Assembly: GCF_900129635.1 (NCBI RefSeq)
Contig: NZ_FSRB01000002.1
Coordinates: forward strand, 62,001 to 126,000
Direction of reading: 5' to 3'
DNA length: 64,000 bases
Source: Singulisphaera sp. GP187
GTDB taxonomy: Bacteria > Planctomycetota > Planctomycetia > Isosphaerales > Isosphaeraceae
Below, piece by piece: positions 27,244 to 35,499 of this stretch. Position numbers and translations under genes: made by a program. Below the pieces are notes generated by a model. That model did not search any database. It was not told the DNA's origin and saw only the letters and a list, made by a program, of their open reading frames with translations. Each line of letters opens with the position of its first letter. Within the stretch, counting starts at the first letter, position 1.

Positions 27244-29793
27244 TCAGCGCTCGGTCTTGGCGACCGCGTCGGCCGCGCGACTGTGGGCCTGCTGCAAGGC
27301 GGTGTCTCCGGGCGAATAATAAAGTCCGATCATCGCTTGATCGTAGGCGTCGCGGGCTTGTCCCCAACCGATCAGCCAATCGATGAGCTGGGCCCGCCAC
27401 ACGGTCTTCTTGGGGGCAAACACCAGCGCTTGCTCCATCAGGGACTTGGCCTGCTCGCGATCGTTCATGAGGAACCAGGCATGCGCCTCGGCCTGAAACC
27501 GGTCGGCCGGTTCCAGGCTCGTGTCGGCCGCCAGTTGCTTGAGGGCGGTGCGGAGAAGGAGTTCCCGGGAGGGTCGCTCCTCAGGCGTCGTGTACGCACG
27601 CTCGGCGAACCGGAGCGCGACCGGTCCCGAGGGAATGATCCGATCGACAAGCTGTTGGGCGGGATAGAGTTCCTTGGCGATCTCGACGATCGCATCGGCA
27701 CTCTCGGGGGCGAGGCCCAGGATCCGCTTCCAACAGCGCGCGAGCAGGTCGAGGTCGCCGATCTGGATCGCCACGCCCTGAACGAGCTCGAGCACTTGCA
27801 GGTTCGGGCCGGCGAGCCGCACGGCGCGATCCGCGGAAACTTTGGGGGGCTCGCCCCCCTGGAGCAGGTAGTCGAGGAGCGCGAGCCGGGCGTGCGGGTC
27901 GGGCAAAAGCGGACTGCACCGTCTGGCTTCCAGAAAACAACGGGCCGCCGGGACGAGGTAAAGCCGGATGTGGTCGATGTTCAGCAGGTCGGCGATCGGG
28001 ATCGGCTTGCCGCCCGACAGGGAGTGGGCCGTACTGAACAGCCAGAGTGGGCTGGCCTGATTGGCCACGGTTTCCTGGTCCTTCTCAAACTCGCGGAGCG
28101 ACTCCTCCGCGCTGGTGGAGTAGAGTCGCAGGAAGACCAGGCCGAGCTTCCAGTGGCCGTCAGCCCAGTCCGGGCGGATCCGGATGACACGCTCGAGGGC
28201 GTCCTGCTTCCGCTCGAGTTCGTCCATGCTCGCGTCGGCTTCGCCCGCGGCCGGCTTGGCGGATCCTTGCAGGTAGAACCCGGCTTCGGACATCGCCGTT
28301 TCGACCTGCATCAGATGAACGCCCTCAACCAGGACGGTCGTGCTCAGGGCGAGCATGACGACAGCTCCGAGCACCGAGCCGGCCCGGCGTCCCAGCGAGA
28401 TCGGCCGGTCCTCCGGCAACCGGTTCCGAGCCTCTAGCCCGAGCTTCGCAAGGTAAGCGCCGAGGATCACCGCAACGACGGAGACGGCCGGCACATGGAG
28501 CGCGAAATCTCCCAGGCTCTGGACGATCAGGCTTGAGATTCCAAAGAAGGCCCCGCAGATCAATGCGGACTCCGCTCGGCTCGAAGCCCCTTTCAACGCG
28601 CGCCACCCGAGCGCGACGGTCCCGGCCACGGCCGCCAAAACCAGGCCAAGCCCGAGGACACCCCCCTCGAGGAGCCATTCGATGTACTCGTTCTCGGCGT
28701 GCTCAAAGATCACGTTCGCATGCATCAAGTAGAACCGCGAGGTGACTGTGGCGAAGCTGCCCAGCCCCGTCCCGAAAATGGCATAGCTCGGGATGAGTCG
28801 CCCCGCCGTTTGCCAGATCACGAGCCGATCGGCATAGGCGTTTGACTCAAGGATCGACGCGATCCGCTCCTGGTAGCCGGTCGACGACCCCAGGGCTATC
28901 AGCAAGACGACGACGAGCAGTCCGATTCCTCCCAGGCTGAGCACCAGCTTCTTCGCCTGGGGACGAAGCAGGACGACCACCAGGCCGATCGCGACGAGCA
29001 TCGCCACGAACCCGCTCCGCGCCAGCGAGGCCACGATGCCGACGATGATCAATCCGGTCACATACCCGGCCCAGACCTGATCGCCGCGCTGCCGATCACC
29101 GCTCCGCGCGTCGGATCGGGGAGCCATCAGAAAGGTCAGCGCAAAGCCAAGACCGAGATTAAGATAGGCAGCCAGGTGGTTGTGATTGACGAACGGGCCG
29201 CTGCTGCCCGACGGCGTCTCCCGGACCCAATAAATCCGGCCGTTCCAGGAAAGCAACTGGATCAGCGAGAACAACGACAGCAAGGCCGCATTGACGGCCA
29301 ACGCGATCCCGAACCGACGGAGCGAGGCCGTCCCAAGCCCAAGCCCCATCACCGCCTGGAACAGGACCCACCCGGCCGCCAGCCGCATCGCGGCGCGACG
29401 CGACGCGTCGGGTTCCAGGCTGAGCGTGGACGCGGGAAGTGCAATCGGCCCCCCTGAGTCACCGCTGACCTGCTCCGGCTCCGCCGGGGTCAGACCGGCC
29501 CGCAACGCAACGGTCGCGGGCGAAATCCGCTTGAGCACACCGGGGGACAACGACGTGGCCTGCAAGGCGACAAGCAAAACCAGACCCCCGAGCGCCACGC
29601 TGGGCAGGCAGAAGAGCGCGCGAACTCGGTCCGTGCCGGCCCGAATCAGAAGCGACAGGATCGCCAGCAGGAAGATTCCGAGGAAGAGGACGAACTCCGC
29701 CCAGGCCTCCACCGCGCCAAAGGCCCAGGGAGCCAGACAGGCCATGGCGATCAGGATCGCCTCCGATGCGTATTGGCAGCGTCGAATCAACAT
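27244..29793 (-). CDS. O-antigen ligase/polymerase-like membrane protein with long C-terminal helical domain
   Basis: The 849-residue protein has about ten or more membrane helices in its first half. It also has the Wzy_C-type motifs GPFVNHNHLAAYLNL and HAENEYIEWLLEGG, the latter matching the periplasmic loop used by O-antigen ligases. The second half (about 500-849) is soluble, rich in Ala, Leu and Arg, and reads like tetratricopeptide-type helical repeats. It should polymerise or ligate lipid-linked glycan at the outer face of the inner membrane. The ATG at 29793 is chosen because membrane helices begin right after it; the upstream open frame is a shadow. AAGGGA is 12 bases upstream. Confidence 0.9.
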   Translation of the reverse strand: MLIRRCQYASEAILIAMACLAPWAFGAVEAWAEFVLFLGIFLLAILSLLIRAGTDRVRALFCLPSVALGGLVLLVALQATSLSPGVLKRISPATVALRAGLTPAEPEQVSGDSGGPIALPASTLSLEPDASRRAAMRLAAGWVLFQAVMGLGLGTASLRRFGIALAVNAALLSLFSLIQLLSWNGRIYWVRETPSGSSGPFVNHNHLAAYLNLGLGFALTFLMAPRSDARSGDRQRGDQVWAGYVTGLIIVGIVASLARSGFVAMLVAIGLVVVLLRPQAKKLVLSLGGIGLLVVVLLIALGSSTGYQERIASILESNAYADRLVIWQTAGRLIPSYAIFGTGLGSFATVTSRFYLMHANVIFEHAENEYIEWLLEGGVLGLGLVLAAVAGTVALGWRALKGASSRAESALICGAFFGISSLIVQSLGDFALHVPAVSVVAVILGAYLAKLGLEARNRLPEDRPISLGRRAGSVLGAVVMLALSTTVLVEGVHLMQVETAMSEAGFYLQGSAKPAAGEADASMDELERKQDALERVIRIRPDWADGHWKLGLVFLRLYSTSAEESLREFEKDQETVANQASPLWLFSTAHSLSGGKPIPIADLLNIDHIRLYLVPAARCFLEARRCSPLLPDPHARLALLDYLLQGGEPPKVSADRAVRLAGPNLQVLELVQGVAIQIGDLDLLARCWKRILGLAPESADAIVEIAKELYPAQQLVDRIIPSGPVALRFAERAYTTPEERPSRELLLRTALKQLAADTSLEPADRFQAEAHAWFLMNDREQAKSLMEQALVFAPKKTVWRAQLIDWLIGWGQARDAYDQAMIGLYYSPGDTALQQAHSRAADAVAKTER

Positions 29794-30208
29794 CGACTCA
29801 GGATCCCTTGCGGCCAGGCGAGAAGAAAGCACAGACTGTGGGCAACGGCAACGGGCGAGGACGTGCAACCTGCCCTCGAGAGCCACATGATAGGACGCTT
29901 GGCGAAGAATTACCAATAGCGGGAACCATGCGAAGCTGAGATTTCCTCCGGTTCCGTGGCCATGGATCGGCCGTGCGCACGGAGCGGCCAAGCCGCCCAG
30001 CGAGCCGGGCCGACTCGTGGTCGAGTTCGCAACCGATTCTCGAGGCCCGGTTGTCACGAATCGACTTCGCCAACGTTCAAAAAAAGAGGTCAGAGGGGAT
30101 GGTTGAACACGCCTGATGGCCCGGGCGTATTGGGGTGGGGGCATTTTATCTCTTTCAACGCGTGAAGATTCACGTCAACGTTCCGCTCACGGCGCAAGGA
30201 GGGGCACC
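29794..30208. other. Divergent region upstream of the ligase and HTH genes
   Basis: No gene is supported. It separates the leftward ligase-like gene from the rightward HTH gene. The end carries the strong ribosome site AAGGAGG (30196-30202). Confidence 0.35.
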
Positions 30209-30538
30209 ATTTACCCGAACAATGAGCCAGCGACTGAGAACTCCTTGGGCGCCCGCCTTCGCGCGGTTCGCATCGAGGTCTTCGGCGATCACGGCATCGG
30301 CATCATCGGCGCCAGGCTTGGGGTCGTGCCGACGACCTGGCAGAATTATGAAGAGATCGGTGAAGCGATGCCTGCACAGATCCTCTTGCGATTCATCGAG
30401 CTGACGGGGGTCGACCCCCTCTGGCTGATGCGCGGCGAAGGGATGAAATATCGTCGGGGCCGGCGCGGGAGCGATCGGGAGCGGAACCTGTCGACCGCGG
30501 CGCGGCGGACCGCCGAACCGTGGTCGTTCCACGCTTGA
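30209..30538 (+). CDS. Small HTH (phage-repressor-like) protein, apparent ATT start
   Basis: The roughly 109-residue product contains NSLGARLRAVRIEVFG followed by a helix-turn-helix-like block, then QILLRFIELTGVDPLWLMRGEG, as in phage-repressor-type XRE regulators. It should bind DNA; targets are unknown. The only ATG in frame is 30116, with no ribosome site. A near-perfect AAGGAGG (30196-30202) sits six bases before an in-frame ATT at 30209, so translation probably begins there with a rare AUU start. The tail is basic and disordered. No partner gene is coupled to it. Confidence 0.72.
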   Translation: MYPNNEPATENSLGARLRAVRIEVFGDHGIGIIGARLGVVPTTWQNYEEIGEAMPAQILLRFIELTGVDPLWLMRGEGMKYRRGRRGSDRERNLSTAARRTAEPWSFHA

Positions 30539-30930
30539 TCCCGTCCCGAACCTATGGTTCCGTTGCCGGCGTGACTCGCGATCGTCGCGCGGCACGAGCG
30601 TGGTTTCGCAAAGGTCAAGGCCGACGTCGCATGGACCTCGGCGAACGGATTCAATACGATGGGACCGTTCTCGCCGGGGGGCCGCCCAGCCGCGGTTGGC
30701 GATTCTCCAGCGGTTTACGTTCGGGTGAATCAGAGGCCGAGCGATCTGGGTGGATAAGTCGAGGGTAAGCCGCCGGAAGTGGAGACTCGCGGTCGCCTTT
30801 GGAGATCCAAGAAAATGTTGATTTCCGCCGAGAAGACGTTTTGATGCCCGCGACGAGCCATCCGCGATCGCGACGGTTCGCCGGCCGTCGTCTCGCCCGA
30901 GGTAGGCTCACAGGCGGCGAGGTGGACTGA
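30539..30930. other. Intergenic region before the GntR/LacI regulator
   Basis: No gene is supported in this 392-base gap. It may contain the promoter and operators of the downstream regulator gene, but no palindrome stood out. Confidence 0.35.
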
Positions 30931-32100
30931 ATGCCCAGGGCGATTCGCGACCCACGGAACCTCCCGGCACGCGAACCGGGCGCGCCCGGCACGCCGAAAT
31001 ATGAACGGCTCAGGCAGTACTTCGTCGACGAGGTCCTGGCGGGGCGGTTGAAGCCCGGCGCGATGCTCCCGACCGAGCAACAACTGGCGGACACCTACGC
31101 GATTGCGCGGAGCACGGTCCGTCAGGCCCTGGCGGCGCTCCAACGCGACGGCCTGATCCAGCGGATCCAGGGGAAGGGAACGTTCATCCACGACGACGCC
31201 CGGGTCCGGTCGCGGCCCGACCTCGACGTCTTCGCCCTGGTCTTGCCGGAAACCCAATCCGCCTTTTATCCGTCGCTCCAGCGCAGTTTCGACGAGGCGG
31301 CCGGCAGGGTCCACAACCAGACCCTGGTCTGCCAGTCGAACAACAACCTCGATCGCCAGGGCAACGTCATCCTCCAGCTCCTCGACAAGGAGGTCGCCGG
31401 AGTCGCAATCGTCCCCGTGACGGCCCCGCCGACCCCCGTCTATCAGATTCGGCCGCTCCAGAAGGCGGAGATTCCCGTCGTCTTCTGCCACCGCCGCGTC
31501 GAAGGCGTCAGGGCGCCCCTGCTGGCGATCCCGTTTCGCGAGGTCGGGCGACTCGCGGGCCGAGCCCTGGTCGAACGGGGGCACCGGCGGGTCGCCTTCT
31601 TCGCCCCCCACCTTTCGGAGTCGGCCGTCGGCTATCTCGACGGCCTGCTCGACGTCCTTCCACCCGGCGGTGTCACCGCGGAGCACCGCGTCATCTTCGG
31701 CCCCGAGAGCGTGCCCGACCCCGGGGTCCATGAACCCGAGCTGCTCGCCGCGGTTGCGGCCGTCGTCAACCATCCCAACCGGCCGACCGCCATCTTCGCG
31801 AGCTTCGACTCGGCGGCCGAATTAATCTATTTGCTGCTCCTGCGGCTCGGCCTGCGGGTCCCCGAGGAGATTTCGCTCATCGGCTTCGGCGGCACGGTGC
31901 GCAGCAGCCCTACGCTTCATCGCATCACATCAGTGACCGTCGATGAAACTGAGATCGGCCGCCGGGCCGTCGAGCTGCTCGACCGGATGCGGCGGCAGGA
32001 ATTGCCACGCGACTCCAACGAGACCTTCATCATGCCGATCCGTATGAGCGACGGTCAGACCCTGGGGCCTGCTCCGCGCCCGACCCGGTCGGCCCGCTGA
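30931..32100 (+). CDS. GntR-type DNA-binding domain fused to LacI-type ligand-binding domain
   Basis: The 389-residue regulator has a winged-helix GntR domain (about 25-95: KPGAMLPTEQQLADTY, ARSTVRQALAALQRDGL, IQGKGTF) joined to a periplasmic-binding-protein-like ligand domain (about 100-375, LFLDxxxFALVLP-type core). This AraR-like layout senses sugars and represses or activates catabolic genes. It precedes the dipeptidase, Gfo/Idh oxidoreductase, isomerase, MFS transporter and SDR in the same direction, so it may control them. The ligand is unknown. Confidence 0.91.
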   Translation: MPRAIRDPRNLPAREPGAPGTPKYERLRQYFVDEVLAGRLKPGAMLPTEQQLADTYAIARSTVRQALAALQRDGLIQRIQGKGTFIHDDARVRSRPDLDVFALVLPETQSAFYPSLQRSFDEAAGRVHNQTLVCQSNNNLDRQGNVILQLLDKEVAGVAIVPVTAPPTPVYQIRPLQKAEIPVVFCHRRVEGVRAPLLAIPFREVGRLAGRALVERGHRRVAFFAPHLSESAVGYLDGLLDVLPPGGVTAEHRVIFGPESVPDPGVHEPELLAAVAAVVNHPNRPTAIFASFDSAAELIYLLLLRLGLRVPEEISLIGFGGTVRSSPTLHRITSVTVDETEIGRRAVELLDRMRRQELPRDSNETFIMPIRMSDGQTLGPAPRPTRSAR

Positions 32101-32169
32101 CGCCTTCGCTTCGCTTGGTTCCCACAAGAATTTAGGATCGATCATTCACGGATCCGAGAACATTTTACG

Positions 32170-33240
32170 ATGTTGATCTTCGACGCCCATCTCGACCTGA
32201 GCATGAATGCCCTCGAATGGAACCGCGACCTCACGCGCCCGGTGGCCGAGATCCGGGCCCGCGAGGCGGGTAAGACCGACAAGCCCGACCGGGGCAACGC
32301 CATGGTCTCGCTGCCCGAGATGCGTCGGGGTCGGGTCGGGTTGTGCGTCGCGACCCAGATCGCGCGGTACGTGGCGGCCGACAATCCGCTCCCCGGCTGG
32401 CACAGCCCCGAGATCGCCTGGGCGCAGACTCAGGGGCAGTTGGCCTGGTATCGCGCGATGGAGGAGGCCGGGCAGATGACGGCGATCGTCGATCGTAAGG
32501 GGCTCGACCGCCAAGTCGAGCTCTGGTCGAACGACCCGCCGGCCGACGCCCCGATCGGCTACATCCTGAGCCTCGAAGGAGCCGACTCGATCCGGACCCC
32601 CGGCCACCTCGAGCAAGCCTACGCCCAAGGCCTGCGCGCCCTCGGCCCGGCGCACTACGGGCCGGGCCGCTACGCCCAGGGGACGCACGCCACCGGCGGC
32701 CTGACCGCGGCCGGACGCGAACTGCTGGCGGAAATGCGTCGACTGAACATCATCCTCGACGCCACCCACCTCTGCGACGATAGCTTCTGGGAAGCGCTCG
32801 ACCACTACGACGGCCCGGTCTGGGCGAGCCATCAAAACTGCCGCGCCCTCGTCCCCGACGATCGCCAGTTCAGCGACGCACAGATCAAGGAACTGATCGC
32901 GCGCGGAGCCATCTTCGGCGCGGCGCTCGATGCCTGGATGATCGTCCCCGGCTGGAAGATCGGCAAAACCCTCCCCCAAGACGTGGGCGCGACGCTCGAA
33001 CGCGAGATCGACCACATCGACCACATCTGCCAGCTCGCGGGCAACGCACGCCACGTCGGCATCGGCACCGACCTCGACGGCGGCTTCGGCCGCGAACAGG
33101 CCCCCGCCGACATGGAGACCATCGCCGACCTGACAAACCTGCCCGCCCTGCTCGCCCGCCGTGGCTACACCCCCGACGACATCGCCGGTGTCATGCACGG
33201 CAACTTCCTGCGCTTCCTCCGCCAAACCTGGAGCGAATAA
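32170..33240 (+). CDS. Membrane dipeptidase-like protein (peptidase family M19)
   Basis: The 356-residue amidohydrolase-fold enzyme begins MLIFDAHLDLSMN, with the metal-binding HxD at H7/D9. It also has SLEGADS (bridging Glu), DATHLCDDS and ASHQNCRAL (metal-binding His region), all in M19 order. The family hydrolyses dipeptides or related amides. It lacks a signal peptide, so it is probably cytoplasmic. It follows the GntR/LacI regulator by about 70 bases and could be its target. Confidence 0.9.
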   Translation: MLIFDAHLDLSMNALEWNRDLTRPVAEIRAREAGKTDKPDRGNAMVSLPEMRRGRVGLCVATQIARYVAADNPLPGWHSPEIAWAQTQGQLAWYRAMEEAGQMTAIVDRKGLDRQVELWSNDPPADAPIGYILSLEGADSIRTPGHLEQAYAQGLRALGPAHYGPGRYAQGTHATGGLTAAGRELLAEMRRLNIILDATHLCDDSFWEALDHYDGPVWASHQNCRALVPDDRQFSDAQIKELIARGAIFGAALDAWMIVPGWKIGKTLPQDVGATLEREIDHIDHICQLAGNARHVGIGTDLDGGFGREQAPADMETIADLTNLPALLARRGYTPDDIAGVMHGNFLRFLRQTWSE

Positions 33241-33252
33241 CTCGTATCCCTG

Positions 33253-33352
33253 CCGTGGGGCGGGCACGGCCCGCGATCCCGATCTCCTTGCCAAAACGGA
33301 GGTTAAGCGGAGCCAAACAATCGCGAACTTCAACCACAAATATCAGAAATCA
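33253..33352. repeat. Dispersed repeat, copy B (left half)
   Basis: This segment aligns with 24483-24580, sharing GGGCACGGCCC, CCTTGCCAA, AAGCGGAGCCAAA and TCGCGAA, with scattered substitutions. Only the left half of the inverted-repeat element is present. The gap 33241-33586 holds nothing else I can support. Confidence 0.6.
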
Positions 33353-33586
33353 GAAACCGTTTACGGGTCGAGGGTGCCAAAAGTATCGAGGAATCGAAGC
33401 CCTGGCGTTGCGGGGGCACGTCCTGTAACCTCCAGTCTTGCAAGAGAATACCAAAGGATGACGAGGGCTGACCCCGCACGGTCGCGGCCGGAGTGACAAA
33501 TGCGCAATTGAATGCCATAGCAGTCAGGTCAGATGCGTTGGCCCTCGACCCGAGAGCGCCCGATTCACATAAACCACTCCAAATCG

Positions 33587-35110
33587 ATGGCGAGCCGCAC
33601 GATGAAACCGATCCCACGCAGGCGCTTTCTGGAAAGCTCGATGGCGGCCGGCCTGGCGCTGGGAGCGCCGCGGCTGATGACGGGTGCCGAGCCCCGCTCG
33701 GGCGGTCCCAATGAGGCGGTCCGTGTGGGGGTCATCGGGCTGGGGGCGACCAATGCGGTCGGTGGCGTGGGCGGGCGTGGTCACCAACTCATCGGCCGGC
33801 TCCGAGAGATCTCCGGTGCCAGGATCGTCGCGCTCTGCGACGCGGACCAGGCGCACCTCGACCGCGAAGTCAAAGCGGCCAGGGACCGGGAAGGAAAGGT
33901 CGCCGCTCATACGGACCTGCGCAGGATCCTCGACGACAAGAACATCGACGCGGTGGTCATTGCCCTCCCCAACCACTGGCACGCCCTGGCGACGGTCTGG
34001 GCTTGCCAGGCCGGCAAGGACGTCTACGTCGAGAAGCCGTTCTCGTACAACCTCTGGGAAGGACAGCAGATGGTGGCGGCGGCCCGCAAGTACGGCCGCA
34101 TGGTCCAGGTCGGCACCCAGAACCGTTCGAGCACGTTTTTGCGCCAGGTGTTCGAGCGTCTGAAGGGCGGCGAGCTCGGGGCCATCCGGTTTGCCCACGC
34201 GCTGGTGTATCGGGCCCGCAACGGCATCGGATCGGGCGACCCGCCCGCGTCGCCCCCGGCCACTTTGGATTACGACCTCTGGTGCGGCCCGGCACCGAAG
34301 AAGCCGCTGACGCGTAATCAGTTGCACTACGATTGGCACTGGGTCTGGGACACGGGCAACGGCGAGATCGGGAATAATGGGATCCACGTCATCGACATCT
34401 GCCGCTGGGCCCTGGGCCAGGACGGGCCGCCCCCGCGTGCCATGAGCATCGGCGGCCGGTTCGGCTTCCACGACGGCGGCGAGACGGCCAACACGCAGGT
34501 CGCGCTGCTGGATTACCGGCCGGCCCCGCTCATCTGCGAGATCCGCAACGTGAGCGTCGCCAAGGGCGCGGACCCGATGGGGAGTTTCCGAGGCCGGAAC
34601 AAAGGCATCGTCATCGACTGCGAAGGGGGCTACTTCGCGGGCGATTCCTCCGGCGGGGCCTTCTTCGATCGCCAGGGAAAGAAGATCCAGGACATCGCGG
34701 ATGGTGACACCCCCAAGGCGTTGGAGACGGCCCACCTCTCCAGCTTCGTCGCCGCCGTTCGCAGCCGGCAGACCAGTGACCTGACATGCGAGGCGCTCCA
34801 GGGGCACCACTCCACAGCCTGCTGCCACATGGCGAACGTTTCGCATCGGCTCGGGAAACAAACCGCACCCGAGGCGATTCGGACCGCGATCACCGGCAAC
34901 GGAGAGTTGGCCGCCGCCTTCGACCGCTGCAGCGAGGCGCTCCGCAAGAACGGCGTGGAGCTCGACGCCACCCCGGCCACCCTCGGGCCCTGGGTGACCC
35001 TCGACGCGAAACAGGGCCGCTTCGTCGGAGACTTCGCGGACGCCGCCAATAAGCTGTCCCGGCGTACCTACCGCGAGCCGTTCGTGGTCCCCGAAATCAC
35101 CGAGGGATGA
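33587..35110 (+). CDS. Gfo/Idh/MocA-family oxidoreductase with Tat signal
   Basis: The roughly 507-residue protein has an N-terminal twin-arginine-like signal (IPRRRFLESSMAAG), then a Rossmann NAD(P) domain (VRVGVIGLGAT) with the family EKPF (VYVEKPFSY) and a second substrate domain. Planctomycete members of this family are commonly exported and act on sugars or inositols. The start could be 33587 or 33602; both keep the signal. It lies in the catabolic block on the same strand. Confidence 0.9.
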   Translation: MASRTMKPIPRRRFLESSMAAGLALGAPRLMTGAEPRSGGPNEAVRVGVIGLGATNAVGGVGGRGHQLIGRLREISGARIVALCDADQAHLDREVKAARDREGKVAAHTDLRRILDDKNIDAVVIALPNHWHALATVWACQAGKDVYVEKPFSYNLWEGQQMVAAARKYGRMVQVGTQNRSSTFLRQVFERLKGGELGAIRFAHALVYRARNGIGSGDPPASPPATLDYDLWCGPAPKKPLTRNQLHYDWHWVWDTGNGEIGNNGIHVIDICRWALGQDGPPPRAMSIGGRFGFHDGGETANTQVALLDYRPAPLICEIRNVSVAKGADPMGSFRGRNKGIVIDCEGGYFAGDSSGGAFFDRQGKKIQDIADGDTPKALETAHLSSFVAAVRSRQTSDLTCEALQGHHSTACCHMANVSHRLGKQTAPEAIRTAITGNGELAAAFDRCSEALRKNGVELDATPATLGPWVTLDAKQGRFVGDFADAANKLSRRTYREPFVVPEITEG

Positions 35111-35499
35111 ACCCGGCCGATTACTTGACACGGTAGCAAGGACACCGGGTGAATGGATCCTGGCGGCCCGAACAACTGGCTTGTCCGGGCCGCCAGGCCG
35201 AACGCCGATGCGAATCCGCTCGTGCATCCCCCCACTCCCTCGGCCGAGGGGAATCGAGGAAGGGGGGGAGAGAGGTCCTTGGCCATGTCAGCCGATTTGC
35301 ATTTATCGAATCCACGTGTAAAGTAAACTCGAACGATATCGCCGGAAGCGGGTCGCTCCGAGGTCGTAATCGTCTCTCCGGGATGCAGTGCGGATTGTCC
35401 GGCCATGATCGGACCGAATGGTCGGGTCTGACGCCGAGCCGCGAGCGGACTCCCGGCCCTTCGTCCCGGTCCGGTTCCTTTCAAGATCGGGGCGAATCG
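35111..35499. other. Intergenic region before the beta-helix gene
   Basis: An open frame runs from 35149 into the beta-helix gene, but the family motif (LEGRVVLS) and protein start support 35500. No other gene, repeat or clear promoter was found. Confidence 0.35.
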
